DNA from: Gloeophyllum trabeum ATCC 11539
Taxonomy: Eukaryota > Basidiomycota > Agaricomycetes > Gloeophyllales > Gloeophyllaceae
DNA: 64,000 nucleotides
Direction: 5' to 3'
NCBI RefSeq assembly: GCF_000344685.1
Contig: NW_006920413.1
Coordinates: forward strand, 2,264,615-2,328,614
In this document: piece after piece, positions 47,168-57,574 of the stretch
Position numbering within the stretch: the first letter of the stretch is position 1
Layout of the letters: every line of letters starts with the position of its first letter
The notes under the pieces: model-generated
Database searches by the model: none
What the model was told of the DNA's origin: nothing
Seen by the model: only the letters and a program-made list of their open reading frames with translations
Program-made: the position numbers and the translations under genes

Positions 47168-48817
47168 TTATCTCACCCCACCAAACCGCACCGACATCGG
47201 TATCGACACGGCTTCTCCCACCGAACCTGTAGGTTCAGGCACCGGCGCCGCCCCCCGCCCACGCCGCTTCGGCTTAACAACCAACACGACCACCAACAGC
47301 ACGATCACCAGCACGAGCAAAAAGATGCACCTCCTCCGCCCGGTATTCTTCTGGTAGCGCGTAGCGACCTGCAGCTCGCGCGCGCCCTCCTCGACGCGCG
47401 CGGCGGCGGTCTCGATGTTGTACTCGACGCTGTCGAGGAGCGTGCCCTGGTCGATGACGAGCGCGGAGAGGTCCTTGAAGAGGTCGGCCAGGGCGGCGAT
47501 GGAGTCCGCGAGCTGGTGCAGCTCGCGCGTGCGCGTGGCGAGCGCGGGGTCGGGCGGGAGGTGCTGAGGGGGGTCAGTGTGGTCAGATTAGTGAGGGGAG
47601 TTTGGTTGGATGAGGGGAGGGGGGACGGGGGGAGGAAGAGAATGGAGAGGAGACGTACGGCAAGGGCGGTAGCCTGGACGTCCTCGTCCAGCGAGTGCAT
47701 CGCCTCGTGCCCGCGGAGCGGCGGCGAGATCGTCCCCGACGCGATGAGCAGGTCCTGGTTCTTGATCGCGTGGCCCTGCAGCTCTGTCCACCACACGCAA
47801 TCAAGGTCAACATCCACACCACGGCGGGGGAGAAGGAAAGGCACGCACTCTCCATGTACACCCGCTGCTTCTTGCGGAAGACGCCGCTCATGTCCTGCAC
47901 CTTCGCGGCGAGCGCGCGCTGCACGTTTTTCGCCGCGCGGGCTTCCGAGGTGTGCGGCCCCGGCGGGTAGGAGGCGGACGGGGCGGCGGTGATGCGCTGG
48001 ATGAGGGTTTGCGCGGTGCGGAAGTTCTGGTGGGGTCGGCGGGGGCAGGATAGGCTAGGATGAGTGGGAAATGGGGGGAGGGGAGGGGGAGGGAGGACGC
48101 ACCCGGGTGATCTCGTTCGTGAGGGACTCGATCTCGCGCTCCTCGGCTGTGCGGTCGGAGAAGCCGGGCAGGGCATGCTTTGCGTGGAGCTTGTCGAGGG
48201 TTGCGACTAGATGGTAGGTCATGAGGGGGGTACAGATGGTTAGCACAGGCCATGAGGGGTAGAGACACTAGCATGAGCGGGAGAAGCATGGAATGATAGG
48301 AATGATCGAGGGGTAGTAACCGCTAGAAGAGCAGGGATCAAGAAGTGGGAGAAGGGATACATGAGGTGGGGGACCGCCAGGCGGGGAGGAATAGGAAACG
48401 CAAGCCGAAGGATGATTTGCAGTGGAAGGAAGGCGGAGATGGACACTGACTCTTCTGTTTCGTATCCGCCAGAATCTCCTCTACGTGCTCCGTAATATCC
48501 ACCCTGTGCCAGTCCGCTCAGTCGCCACCCGTAGTCATCACAATGCCGACTCACCACTTTGGCGGCAACCCCTCCCCCTCCACATCCAGCGCAACATGCC
48601 CGCGCCCATTCTGAGCACCACTCCCGCTTGCGCTCCCGGCAATCAGCCCCTGGCGCTCATCGTCCCCGGCAAAGGAGTCGGCGGGATCGTACTGGAAGCT
48701 GGCGCGATGCTTGGAGGTGCGCGGGAGAGAGTCGCGGTAGGAGCGGAAGAGGAGGGTGCGCGAGCGGGTGGTGGGCTCTGAGGGGGCGGGTGTTGCTGGG
48801 GCGTAGGCATACGACAT
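47168..48817 (-). CDS. TLG2: t-SNARE TLG2 (syntaxin-16 type)
   Basis: Qa-SNARE of the trans-Golgi/endosome, needed for vesicle fusion and cytoplasm-to-vacuole traffic. Start ATG at 48817 (MSYAYAPATPAPSEPTTRSR); exon one continues TLLFRSYRDSLPRTSKHR and ends LDVEGEGLPPKW. The next exons give VDITEHVEEILADTKQK, VATLDKLHAKHALPGFSD, NFRTAQTLIQRITAAPSAS and KVQDMSGVFRKKQRVYME. The SNARE motif runs through ELQGHAIKNQDLLIAS... to HQLADSIAALADLFKDLSAL and LLDSVEYNIETAAARVEEGA, with the zero-layer Gln in VIDQGTLLDSVEYN. A C-terminal tail anchor follows (CIFLLVLVIVLLVVLVV) and a short luminal tail ending SVRFGGVR. About six exons. It is convergent with NAR1 (about 215 nt apart). Motif order matches Tlg2/syntaxin 16. 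Confidence 0.92.
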
Positions 48818-48992
48818 GGATCGTGTAGCGGTGGGCACTCGGAGTGTGGCATTGAAGCCTGCGCGCAGTAGCCACGCGGCGAGCACGCTCTTGCCACAGC
48901 CACACTCTCTTCGCCCGTTCTTCGGCTGGGCTAGGACACGCCTTGTATTCTTCGTAGAACAAATACAACTATGATTAGTGACTGCAATGAAT

Positions 48993-49778
48993 CTACGCTT
49001 CCCCCGCCTCGACCCTCTCCATAGCCTCCACCGCCTGCCTCGCCATCGCCCTCGCCTCCTCCCCGACCCCGCCATCCCTTACAACCTCCCCAAACCTCTT
49101 CTTCCACAGCCCCCATCTTTCCTTGCAAAATCCGCTCTTCCCCGTCCACACGACCCCGCCCCTCCCCGCCCGCCCATACTCCTCCGCGCTCTCCCAAATC
49201 GCCCGCCCGGCATACAAAAACCAGACCCCTGCCCCGGGCACCAGCGCCCCCTCCGCCCGCTCCTCCTCCAGCGCATCCCGCACGCTCCAAATCGCGTACA
49301 GCACAAAATCACAGACGCCCCCCGCGCTCAGCCGCGCCGCGAACGCGTTCACGTTCGCCCACTCCCCCGCGCCCATCCCCTCCCCGCCCATCCCCGCCCC
49401 GCCCCGCTCGTCCGGCCGCGCGTTCCACGTCTCGCGCATCGCCGCGCCCAGCAGCTTCGGCGCGCCCCACAGCCCGCGCTCCGCGAACACCCAGCCCCCC
49501 CGCGCCGCGTCCGCAGGCTCCGGCGGCTCCGCGCGCGCTTTCAGTCCCGCGACGACGTCGACGAGCGCCTGCTGGCGCGGGGACGCGTGCGGCGTGCGCT
49601 GGGCGGCCTCGATGGTCGCGTACCACAGGTCCCACAGCAGGCCCTCCACCGCCGCGCCGTCGCCCGCGGCGTAGGCGCGCTCGATCGGCTCCGCGACCGT
49701 CGCGACAGTCTGCGCGAGCGTACAGCTGCCGTCGAGGTAGGCGGAGATGGTGCGCGCGAGTTCTTGCTCCTCGGACAT
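48993..49778 (-). CDS. DUF3632-like protein of unknown function
   Basis: Single-exon gene. I chose the ATG at 49778 (MSEEQELARTISAYLDGSCT) rather than the longer open frame upstream because the protein-like composition starts here. The protein is about 261 residues, mostly helical. Motifs include VEGLLWDLWYATIEAAQRT, RQQALVDVVAGLKARAEP, EWANVNAFAARLSAGGVCDF and VLYAIWSVRDALEE, ending ARAMARQAVEAMERVEAGEA. The pattern W-x-x-V/L-N-A-F-x-A-R-L and A-x-W-x-x-R-D-A-L-E is that of a fungal family of unknown function which I place as DUF3632; this is from memory of the family. GC content is very high, so the opposite strand is also open. Confidence 0.65.
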   Translation of the reverse strand: MSEEQELARTISAYLDGSCTLAQTVATVAEPIERAYAAGDGAAVEGLLWDLWYATIEAAQRTPHASPRQQALVDVVAGLKARAEPPEPADAARGGWVFAERGLWGAPKLLGAAMRETWNARPDERGGAGMGGEGMGAGEWANVNAFAARLSAGGVCDFVLYAIWSVRDALEEERAEGALVPGAGVWFLYAGRAIWESAEEYGRAGRGGVVWTGKSGFCKERWGLWKKRFGEVVRDGGVGEEARAMARQAVEAMERVEAGEA

Positions 49779-50348
49779 GGCCGCAGCGGGTAGTGCTTGC
49801 CTGAAGCCTGCCCCCGAGGTCGGTACATATATCGTCACTCGGGACCGATGCATAGTCACGAGGCCCTGGATCATAGCAGATCCTTGGTGACTAGGCATCT
49901 TTCCACGCCAATGAACACGCATGCCCATCTACAGAATAACATATCTCGCAACCCATTACGCTCCATTTCTCTATGCTAAGCCCTATACATACATTCCTTC
50001 TCTCTCTCTCTCTCTCCTCCCTAACCAAATATTTGATACATGCACAGCACGAGAGCAACAGCAACACAGCAAAGATAGATTACGTGACTCGGGTGTGGAC
50101 TTGATGATGGCCATGGGCTTGGATCTTGGTGATGTGAGGTGTTCTTCGGCATGGACAAAAACACGAAGAAGATGGTGGGTGCGGAAGCGGAATGGAAAAA
50201 TATTAAAATAGAATAAACCCCTCAGCGAAAACACAGCCGGGGGGGGGATAACAACGACGAGAGAATAGAATATTATATTGCAGTGAGAAAGCGAAAGCGG
50301 AGACGGATGACGACGACGTAGAGCCTGAAGGTTAAAGTACGCGGCCTG
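49779..50348. other. Spacer with (TC)n tract
   Basis: 570 nt between the DUF3632-like gene start and the stop of the Cys-rich gene. It contains a pure TC dinucleotide run and a G9 run near 50240. No gene is seen. Confidence 0.5.
49999..50016 (+). repeat. (TC)9 microsatellite
   Basis: Nine uninterrupted TC units upstream of the DUF3632-like gene. Such CT tracts are common in fungal promoters. Confidence 0.9.
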
Positions 50349-51183
50349 CTATCGACGCTGGGCCCCAGCGCCGCGGTACCAATAGTGGCACTCGGAGCAG
50401 TACTCGTCCGTGCGCTTCGTGACCGTTTCCTTCGCGTCCGGGCCGTAGTACTGTGAAAGCAGAAGCGTCAGATCCTTCCAGACATCGTCCCAGTTTGGAC
50501 AGCGTCAACCAGAAGAGCAGGCCGGCGTCATCAGCCAATGAACGTGGATCACAGACAAAGTCCACGAAGAGCGCCGGTGTCACAGCCACAGCAGAACCCT
50601 GCATCCCGCCGATCTCCCGGACTGGGGCTCACCAGAATATACAGCGCTAAACGCCGTGAGGAATGGAGGGCCCTCCATAGGCCGGAACCTACTGCCCTCG
50701 CAGACAACCCCTGTGATAGACGCTGCCAGAGGTAAACGCCGTCACCCTGCACTCGATCCGACACGCCTGAACCCCAGATCGCACACCCCCACTCTCCGCC
50801 GCATTGAAGCTAACAGGAATGCAGGACACATACCCTCTCGCATTGACAGTTGGGGCACATCTTTGGATGTTTCGCCGAGTGTATGCAATACCGGTTTCCG
50901 CAGTCGATTTTCCGCACCTTGCGCGTCTACAAGGCCATCCGGTCAACGCCTGCGCATTGTCGTTCAAAGAGAACGATACGCACCACGACATAATGCTGGA
51001 GGGTAGAGAGACAAAGACATCCCAGAGTGACGTCAGCCCTACAATCGAGAGAAGCGCCGGAACAGCACGTACACCGCATCCGTACTTGGTACCTTCGCTG
51101 CGTGATCGGCGTCAGTCCCAGTGTCAACGGCGCGCGGGGATTGGATGAACAGCGGAGTCGACTCACGTTTCGAGGTTGCACAT
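50349..51183 (-). CDS. Small Cys-rich zinc-binding-like protein, 78 residues, four exons
   Basis: Small fungal protein of unknown function. Exons on the minus strand: 51167-51183 (17 nt), 51073-51097 (25 nt), 50834-50926 (93 nt), 50349-50450 (102 nt); sum 237 nt. All introns are GT-AG and all phases fit. The peptide begins MCNLETEGTKYGCG, then TRKVRKIDCGNRYCIHSAKH, PKMCPNCQCER, YYGPDAKETVTKRTDEYC and SECHYWYRGAGAQRR. The ten cysteines form pairs (DCGNRYC, MCPNCQC, YCSEC) with nearby histidines, suggesting bound zinc. It resembles short fungal proteins that start MCN and share an HS-x-H-x4-C-x2-C core, which I recall only as uncharacterised. No signal peptide, so it is likely intracellular. 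A tandem-exon gene with such short 5' exons would be missed by simple ORF calls. Confidence 0.75.
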
Positions 51184-54100
51184 GATGTGCGCGGGCGTGA
51201 TGGCTACGGGGACGTGCAGATGCGCTTGGGACAGCTGATTGCGGGATGGTCGTGGCGGCGAGTCAAGAGCCCGTAGCAGCGACCAGTTCGGCTCAAGACT
51301 GGGGCGGAACGCGGGAGGATGGGTCAGCAGCGGAGCGGGTTGAATGGGGTCTGGGCGGAGGCTCGGAGGCTCGAGACAGGGACAGGGGCGCCGGTATATA
51401 TGTGGTGTGGACGTGCACCTGTCTGTGTTCCGTCCCGATAGCCTTTATACTCGAGTGCCTGCCGGGGCCAATACGAATTAGCAGCCACAGACTCGGAGGA
51501 GACAAGCCACGCCAGATCAGCCAGAGATCAGATCAGCCAGGGCCACGAGGGGCGGAGCCACAACGCTGGACGGAACAAGACGCGGCGCGGTTCGAATCCG
51601 AAGCGATCTCTTGATCAGACACGCGCTGCCCGGGCGGGAGAAGGGCGAGAGACGGGCCATGGGTTCGCGCCGCGAGCGACAGACGAAGGCTGGGGAAGAG
51701 GATGGAAGGGGGGATGGACGTATCAGCCGCGCCGAACCGCTGCGCGCGGGTGAACCATGGAGATGTGATTGGCAGTCCGAGTCCGAAGTCTGCCCGCGGA
51801 GCGACGGGTTCGGTTCCTGCTCCCAGGCCTGCATGCATCCGACATAACCTACCCGGCGAGAAGGCTTTCTGCAAGCAAACATCCGAGCGCGAATTTCCAG
51901 ATTCCGGTGGTCGATAGAGTGCGCGCCAGGCAGCAGTCGGTCACAGGGATAGGACGATTGCCTGTGATAAGGATTTCCAAGCCAGCTGCTCTCTGCTTGC
52001 CCTCCGTGCCGATTCGGTTGGGCAGCGTTGGGAGGCGGATGGTAACGATTAGATCGGGTTTAGATACCGTGCCGCCTGCCCCTTTGTTTCAGCCAGGTCA
52101 TACAGGCTACCCAACATCATGATCCTCGTCATCGTGTACGTTGACCTCCCCGCTGGACAAAGGAACCGGATATTCGTCCCGGAAAAATCACAGCTTTCCC
52201 TGGAGCTGCAACATAACACTCGGCGAATGCGTTGTCAATGCTTTCGCAGAGCCCAGAGACAGATATCACCCGTTAGGCGCGAGAGGCCGAAATGAAAAGA
52301 AGAGGACGGAGCTTGGTGACATCTGTCGTCGGCATCACACAGAGCGGCGCGTCTGGCAGACATTTCGTGAAACGGAGCGACCGTTGGTAACGACAAGGTG
52401 GAGACTCGACGTGCAGATTTAGCCTCTCCCGCTCGGTAAGTCGGCACGGTCATCCGAACGCCGTCTGGTTTGCCTCGAAGAGTAGTCAAGCGACGGCTCG
52501 GTTCAACTGGTGTGGCCGTTCTATACAATGCAGCCACACCCCCTTTGGCAATACAACGACGTATCGAGATGCAAAGGGACGACGCAGTGCGCTGCGATGA
52601 CAGACTTTGCTAAATGCAGCTTAAATAATCGAGTCCTTCTAGCTACAGAGTGAACGGATGGAGACGTGAATGCACTGCTCAGTAATACCTGCCATCCTGA
52701 ACGATAATTTGCGTGGACTGATCTGTACACGTAGCATCCCTTGGCCAGAGTGGAGGTCACGAGGCAAAACATCGCGCTCGCCACCTGAGCAGGGTCCACT
52801 GGCATGCCTTGATGCTGCGAGCACAGACTCCTCGGTATTCTCGTCGGGAAATAGCATCCCGTGGAATTCAGGGGGCCCAGACATCGATAAGGATTGCTTA
52901 CTTGGACATTGAGTATACACTGGCAATATCAGGGTCCCCAGCGGCTCCCCGGGCAAGAGATTGCAATAGGCGCTGCCGCGCTGAAGCACTGTCGAAAAAG
53001 TTCCGTTCTTCATTGAAGCGGGCGCTTCCGCAGGCCATGCTATCTGAGTGCACCAGCTAAGGCGCCCTTAACCATCCTCACCGATCGAGTACGACGGGCG
53101 AGGACAAACATATCGAAGGGGGCGAAATATTCCCGGGACGACCGACATTACGTGGATCCACCAAAGGCAGCATCTGCTGCCGATCGGGGGACCAACGTGA
53201 GGTTGGTGGACAGCGCTGATGTCAATGCATGCGCGCGCCGCGGCTGGTCGCGCACCACTCTTGCAACCGCCTTCCCCTCTTGGGGGAAAGCACGGTGGTA
53301 GCGCACGATACAGAACCAATATGCAGGTCTACGCTGAGTCTGTGGCGAGGACGAGGACGTCTTCAAGCAGAGACTCAACCGCATATAGGCGAACCACTCA
53401 CGAGGAAACATGCTTCCCCCTATGGTCTCATTTCAACAATCATCGCACCGCTGGAAATTATCGAGATCTCACTCGGGCAAGGAGGAAACCCTCCCGGGAT
53501 ATGGCAATCCTATGAAAGTGGAGACCTACGAACCACGTATCGATGATGGATCCCTATGTGCCCAGTGACCATACGAATGCATCGGTCAGCTGGGTAGAAA
53601 TACTTTCGGCCCGCTCGCCGCAATATTGCCCCGACTCACTACATCATTTGAGCACCAAAACCTACGACTCATTTCCCTTCGATTGCTCCAGGATGGACTA
53701 CTTGATCATGCTTCGAACAGACTCCCCGACCGTTCTATTAATCTTCCGAGCGCACGTGTAACCTAACTATATGCATTAGAAGCACCGACGTACTCACCGT
53801 TTGAAGCCGATGAAACTTTAGGTCTTATGCTCAGACGCACAACCTTCCCAGTTCCGTGAGTGTGAGATAAGGAAGGCGACAGCATGATGGAACGATCGCC
53901 TCGTGAGCTGTATATCATGGCGTGGCCGTGGGCCACAGAAGGTTCAGAAAATCGGATCCGACGCTTCACCGGGTGGGATACCCAGGGCTCTTCCCAAGTC
54001 CGTCAGGAGAGATGAAGGGTTTCGAGCCCTGTTTGACCTGGAAGAGTAGGTCAGGGAAAGAATCTGCCTGCGTCACCAGTGACGAACAGATGGAACGCAT

Positions 54101-54305
54101 ACAGCTGACACATCTTTCACAGCAGTGGATTCTAGTGAGTGAAGAGAACGCGGGTTTGCCACAGGCACGTCGTCAGAAGCACTTGCATGGATGCTTCATA
54201 TCAGTGAGGGAACATTACACGATGCCCCCGGGCCTACGAACCGTATCTCCACTTCCCTGTATGCGGAATCTTGATATAAAGTTTCAGATGGTTCATTGCG
54301 ATAGT
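51184..54305. other. Gene-poor region, no recognisable gene
   Basis: About 3.1 kb. Open frames up to about 124 codons overlap on several frames and show no domain. The part just above 51183 should include the promoter of the Cys-rich gene; a TATATA element lies near 51397-51402. Confidence 0.45.
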
Positions 54306-54998
54306 GTATCTCGGACATCAATCCGGCACACGATCGACGAACGGGGACGGGCCATCTAGTTAGTTCGGTGTCTCCTTCCCCGTGCCTTGCGGGAGAAGAC
54401 ACAATCTTGACCATCGATGATTAACTCCAGACACGTGTAGGGCTGCTGTTCAGCTGATGAATGATTTCGGGTTCGATGGAATATCCTCATGACACCAGGA
54501 GCTGAGAATGCGACCAAGTAGAGCATGAAGTGCCCCGCAAGCTGGTGCAGTGGCGCCGGGCGAGCATGAAGGACGGAAATAGTGCACGTGCCTGATAGGT
54601 TTGCCTTGGTACGGTTGACCATCTGGGCCAGGTCAAATTCAGAAGTCGCCTCACAACTTCGAGGCTGCCTTAGGTTCGATCCTCGGCGTTGACAGCTTTC
54701 GGCCAATCCCGAAACAGTCTCTGAAGGTTGAATACATCTATCAATATTATGTACGTAGCGCGGCACTGAATTTTACAGTCAGTAGTGACTGTTCGATAAT
54801 CAATATCGCTGTAGTAAAAGGGAGAAGAGGAAGAGGCACGGGACCACTACTCCGAGAGGATGCGAATCCCCAGCCCACATATTTCGGGGAGCGACGGGCG
54901 GAAAGACTTATCGGTACCGTTTAGTGCACATTAGTACTAACCGTATCCTTTAATGCTTCACAACCGTTTACACCTCGGGCTGCACAGTCCACCTGCCG
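54306..54998 (+). repeat. Left copy of a 693-nt perfect duplication flanking an N gap
   Basis: By eye identical to 55545-56237 (constant offset 1239). It ends exactly at the first N. It contains one copy of the tRNA-like repeat (about 54595-54688). Confidence 0.9.
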
Positions 54999-55544
54999 NN
55001 NNNNNNNNNNNNNNNNNNNNNNNNNNNNNNNNNNNNNNNNNNNNNNNNNNNNNNNNNNNNNNNNNNNNNNNNNNNNNNNNNNNNNNNNNNNNNNNNNNNN
55101 NNNNNNNNNNNNNNNNNNNNNNNNNNNNNNNNNNNNNNNNNNNNNNNNNNNNNNNNNNNNNNNNNNNNNNNNNNNNNNNNNNNNNNNNNNNNNNNNNNNN
55201 NNNNNNNNNNNNNNNNNNNNNNNNNNNNNNNNNNNNNNNNNNNNNNNNNNNNNNNNNNNNNNNNNNNNNNNNNNNNNNNNNNNNNNNNNNNNNNNNNNNN
55301 NNNNNNNNNNNNNNNNNNNNNNNNNNNNNNNNNNNNNNNNNNNNNNNNNNNNNNNNNNNNNNNNNNNNNNNNNNNNNNNNNNNNNNNNNNNNNNNNNNNN
55401 NNNNNNNNNNNNNNNNNNNNNNNNNNNNNNNNNNNNNNNNNNNNNNNNNNNNNNNNNNNNNNNNNNNNNNNNNNNNNNNNNNNNNNNNNNNNNNNNNNNN
55501 NNNNNNNNNNNNNNNNNNNNNNNNNNNNNNNNNNNNNNNNNNNN
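54999..55544. other. Assembly gap (546 N)
   Basis: Run of N; open frames crossing it carry no information. Confidence 0.99.
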
Positions 55545-56237
55545 GTATCTCGGACATCAATCCGGCACACGATCGACGAACGGGGACGGGCCATCTAGTT
55601 AGTTCGGTGTCTCCTTCCCCGTGCCTTGCGGGAGAAGACACAATCTTGACCATCGATGATTAACTCCAGACACGTGTAGGGCTGCTGTTCAGCTGATGAA
55701 TGATTTCGGGTTCGATGGAATATCCTCATGACACCAGGAGCTGAGAATGCGACCAAGTAGAGCATGAAGTGCCCCGCAAGCTGGTGCAGTGGCGCCGGGC
55801 GAGCATGAAGGACGGAAATAGTGCACGTGCCTGATAGGTTTGCCTTGGTACGGTTGACCATCTGGGCCAGGTCAAATTCAGAAGTCGCCTCACAACTTCG
55901 AGGCTGCCTTAGGTTCGATCCTCGGCGTTGACAGCTTTCGGCCAATCCCGAAACAGTCTCTGAAGGTTGAATACATCTATCAATATTATGTACGTAGCGC
56001 GGCACTGAATTTTACAGTCAGTAGTGACTGTTCGATAATCAATATCGCTGTAGTAAAAGGGAGAAGAGGAAGAGGCACGGGACCACTACTCCGAGAGGAT
56101 GCGAATCCCCAGCCCACATATTTCGGGGAGCGACGGGCGGAAAGACTTATCGGTACCGTTTAGTGCACATTAGTACTAACCGTATCCTTTAATGCTTCAC
56201 AACCGTTTACACCTCGGGCTGCACAGTCCACCTGCCG
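55545..56237 (+). repeat. Right copy of the 693-nt perfect duplication
   Basis: Starts exactly after the last N and repeats 54306-54998, then continues into unique sequence. Probably one locus assembled twice. Confidence 0.9.
55834..55927 (+). repeat. tRNA-like (SINE-like) repeat, copy A
   Basis: From ATAGGTT through TACGGTTGACCATCTGGG to GGTTCGATCCTCGG. The last motif matches a pol III box B (GGTTCGANTCC) with small changes; a loose box A-like stretch (TGGGCCAGGTC) lies about 45 nt before it. About 80 percent identical by eye to 56647-56743 on the other strand. It does not fold as a proper tRNA. Confidence 0.55.
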
Positions 56238-57574
56238 ATACTGATATCCCGCTGTGGCTGCTTAATGTAGCTCCCCGCCTGTGTTCTTCTCTTGGAGGTC
56301 ACTAGCCCTAGCACGGGTACTCCAGTATCTCTTTATAGAACGCCCCAATATTATACTACAAAAGCCTAGTGCGCGACATACCCATACACAAGACTGCAGC
56401 TGACCGTTTGTTTGGTGGAGCGGAGCTTCAAATATCGGCAACTCCCGTCGTATGTTCTCAGCAACAAATCTCTTACGACAAGCATAGGCTCATATCGTGT
56501 AGAGATTTTGCGTCACACTTCTTCAGGAGCGTCCGGATGAAGTCTTGTCAAGACGTAGTACATTTTTACTGTAGCCCCCTCAGTATCCCTCGTCCGCTGA
56601 GTGGATTGCGACAATTCAAACTCCGCCCAATATCCCCATCCACCCCACCGGGGATCGAACACAGCAGTCGCAATGTGAGTCAGTGACTTTTAAATTTGAC
56701 CTGACCCAGATGGTCAACCGTACTTGGGCGACTAAGAACCTATGCTCTTTAGCAGCTGAAATATTGGATCCACCTGGGCGACAGATGTTCTAGAGTATAC
56801 AGGTGCCACAAGACTGAGTCAATCGACGATTGTGAGGGTAGTCCAGGGCTAAGTGCGGACTAGGCGCCCCCTTGGGAAGTGCCTTGTAGGGAAATCGGAG
56901 GACATGGTCCCTTCAGCTGCCAATGCCAAGAAGAGACGCCTTCGACTCTTGTTCCGACTGGTTCTTAGGAGCGTAAATTCGAGCGCAACCGATAGAGCTA
57001 AATAGATAACGCGCCGCAATTCGACTGCAGCCTGAGTTGGGCATACGCGAGACCCTCCGCAAGTCAGATCGTTGGGCATGCCGCTTAGATCCTGCTATGA
57101 GCTGCCGTACCGTACGGGACTCGTTGTGACCGGAGGGTATCCCAACAAGTTTGGCGTCCGATAACGAAGGCACACATGTTCTATATATCGTCTCGCGGGC
57201 CGCCACAGCTTCCTGCCAATTAGTATCTAGGCAGTAGAGATGAGGTCGTCGGGTGGTGCCCCACCTCGAGTCATGAGGTTCACCTAAGTCCTGCGCAGTA
57301 ATATCCAAGTAGCATTCCATAAAATGCAACGTTAATCATCAACGCGACCTCGGAGGACCGATCTTAGTAGGATAATCTAACCACAGCCGTGCCGGTGCTT
57401 CTGAATAGCCCCTATTCCCTATGCAGCGACGACGGTGGCCGTAGGGAACAAACCTCTCGGAAAACTTGTCAACTTTGGTGGTGGCAACAAACTGACGGTC
57501 GCCTTGTCCTAAACATATCCCTGTCTTGTTCGGTTCCTTGTGCTGGACGCAAATAAAGCACCGCCGCATCTGCC
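56238..57574. other. Spacer before the mechanosensitive channel
   Basis: About 1.3 kb with no recognisable gene. It contains the inverted partner of the tRNA-like repeat and, at its right end, the promoter side of the channel gene. Confidence 0.45.
56647..56743 (-). repeat. tRNA-like (SINE-like) repeat, copy B (inverted)
   Basis: On the minus strand it reads ATAGGTT, later TACGGTTGACCATCTGGG and TGTTCGATCCCCGG. It shares an uninterrupted 18-nt match plus several further blocks with copy A. The two copies are inverted and about 0.8 kb apart. Confidence 0.55.

Noticed and set aside
48978..49793. 271-codon plus-strand open frame rich in Arg, Pro and His
   Set aside because: Antisense to the DUF3632-like gene; no motif.
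51585..51610. Box B-like GGTTCGAATCC suggesting a tRNA
   Set aside because: The flanking bases do not form a T stem and no acceptor stem or D arm fits.
54356..54766. 136-codon minus-strand open frame, seen again at 55595-56005
   Set aside because: The two copies are one sequence duplicated around the N gap; no domain, and it overlaps the tRNA-like repeat.
54953..55663. Open frames of over 200 codons across the second gap
   Set aside because: They consist almost entirely of N.
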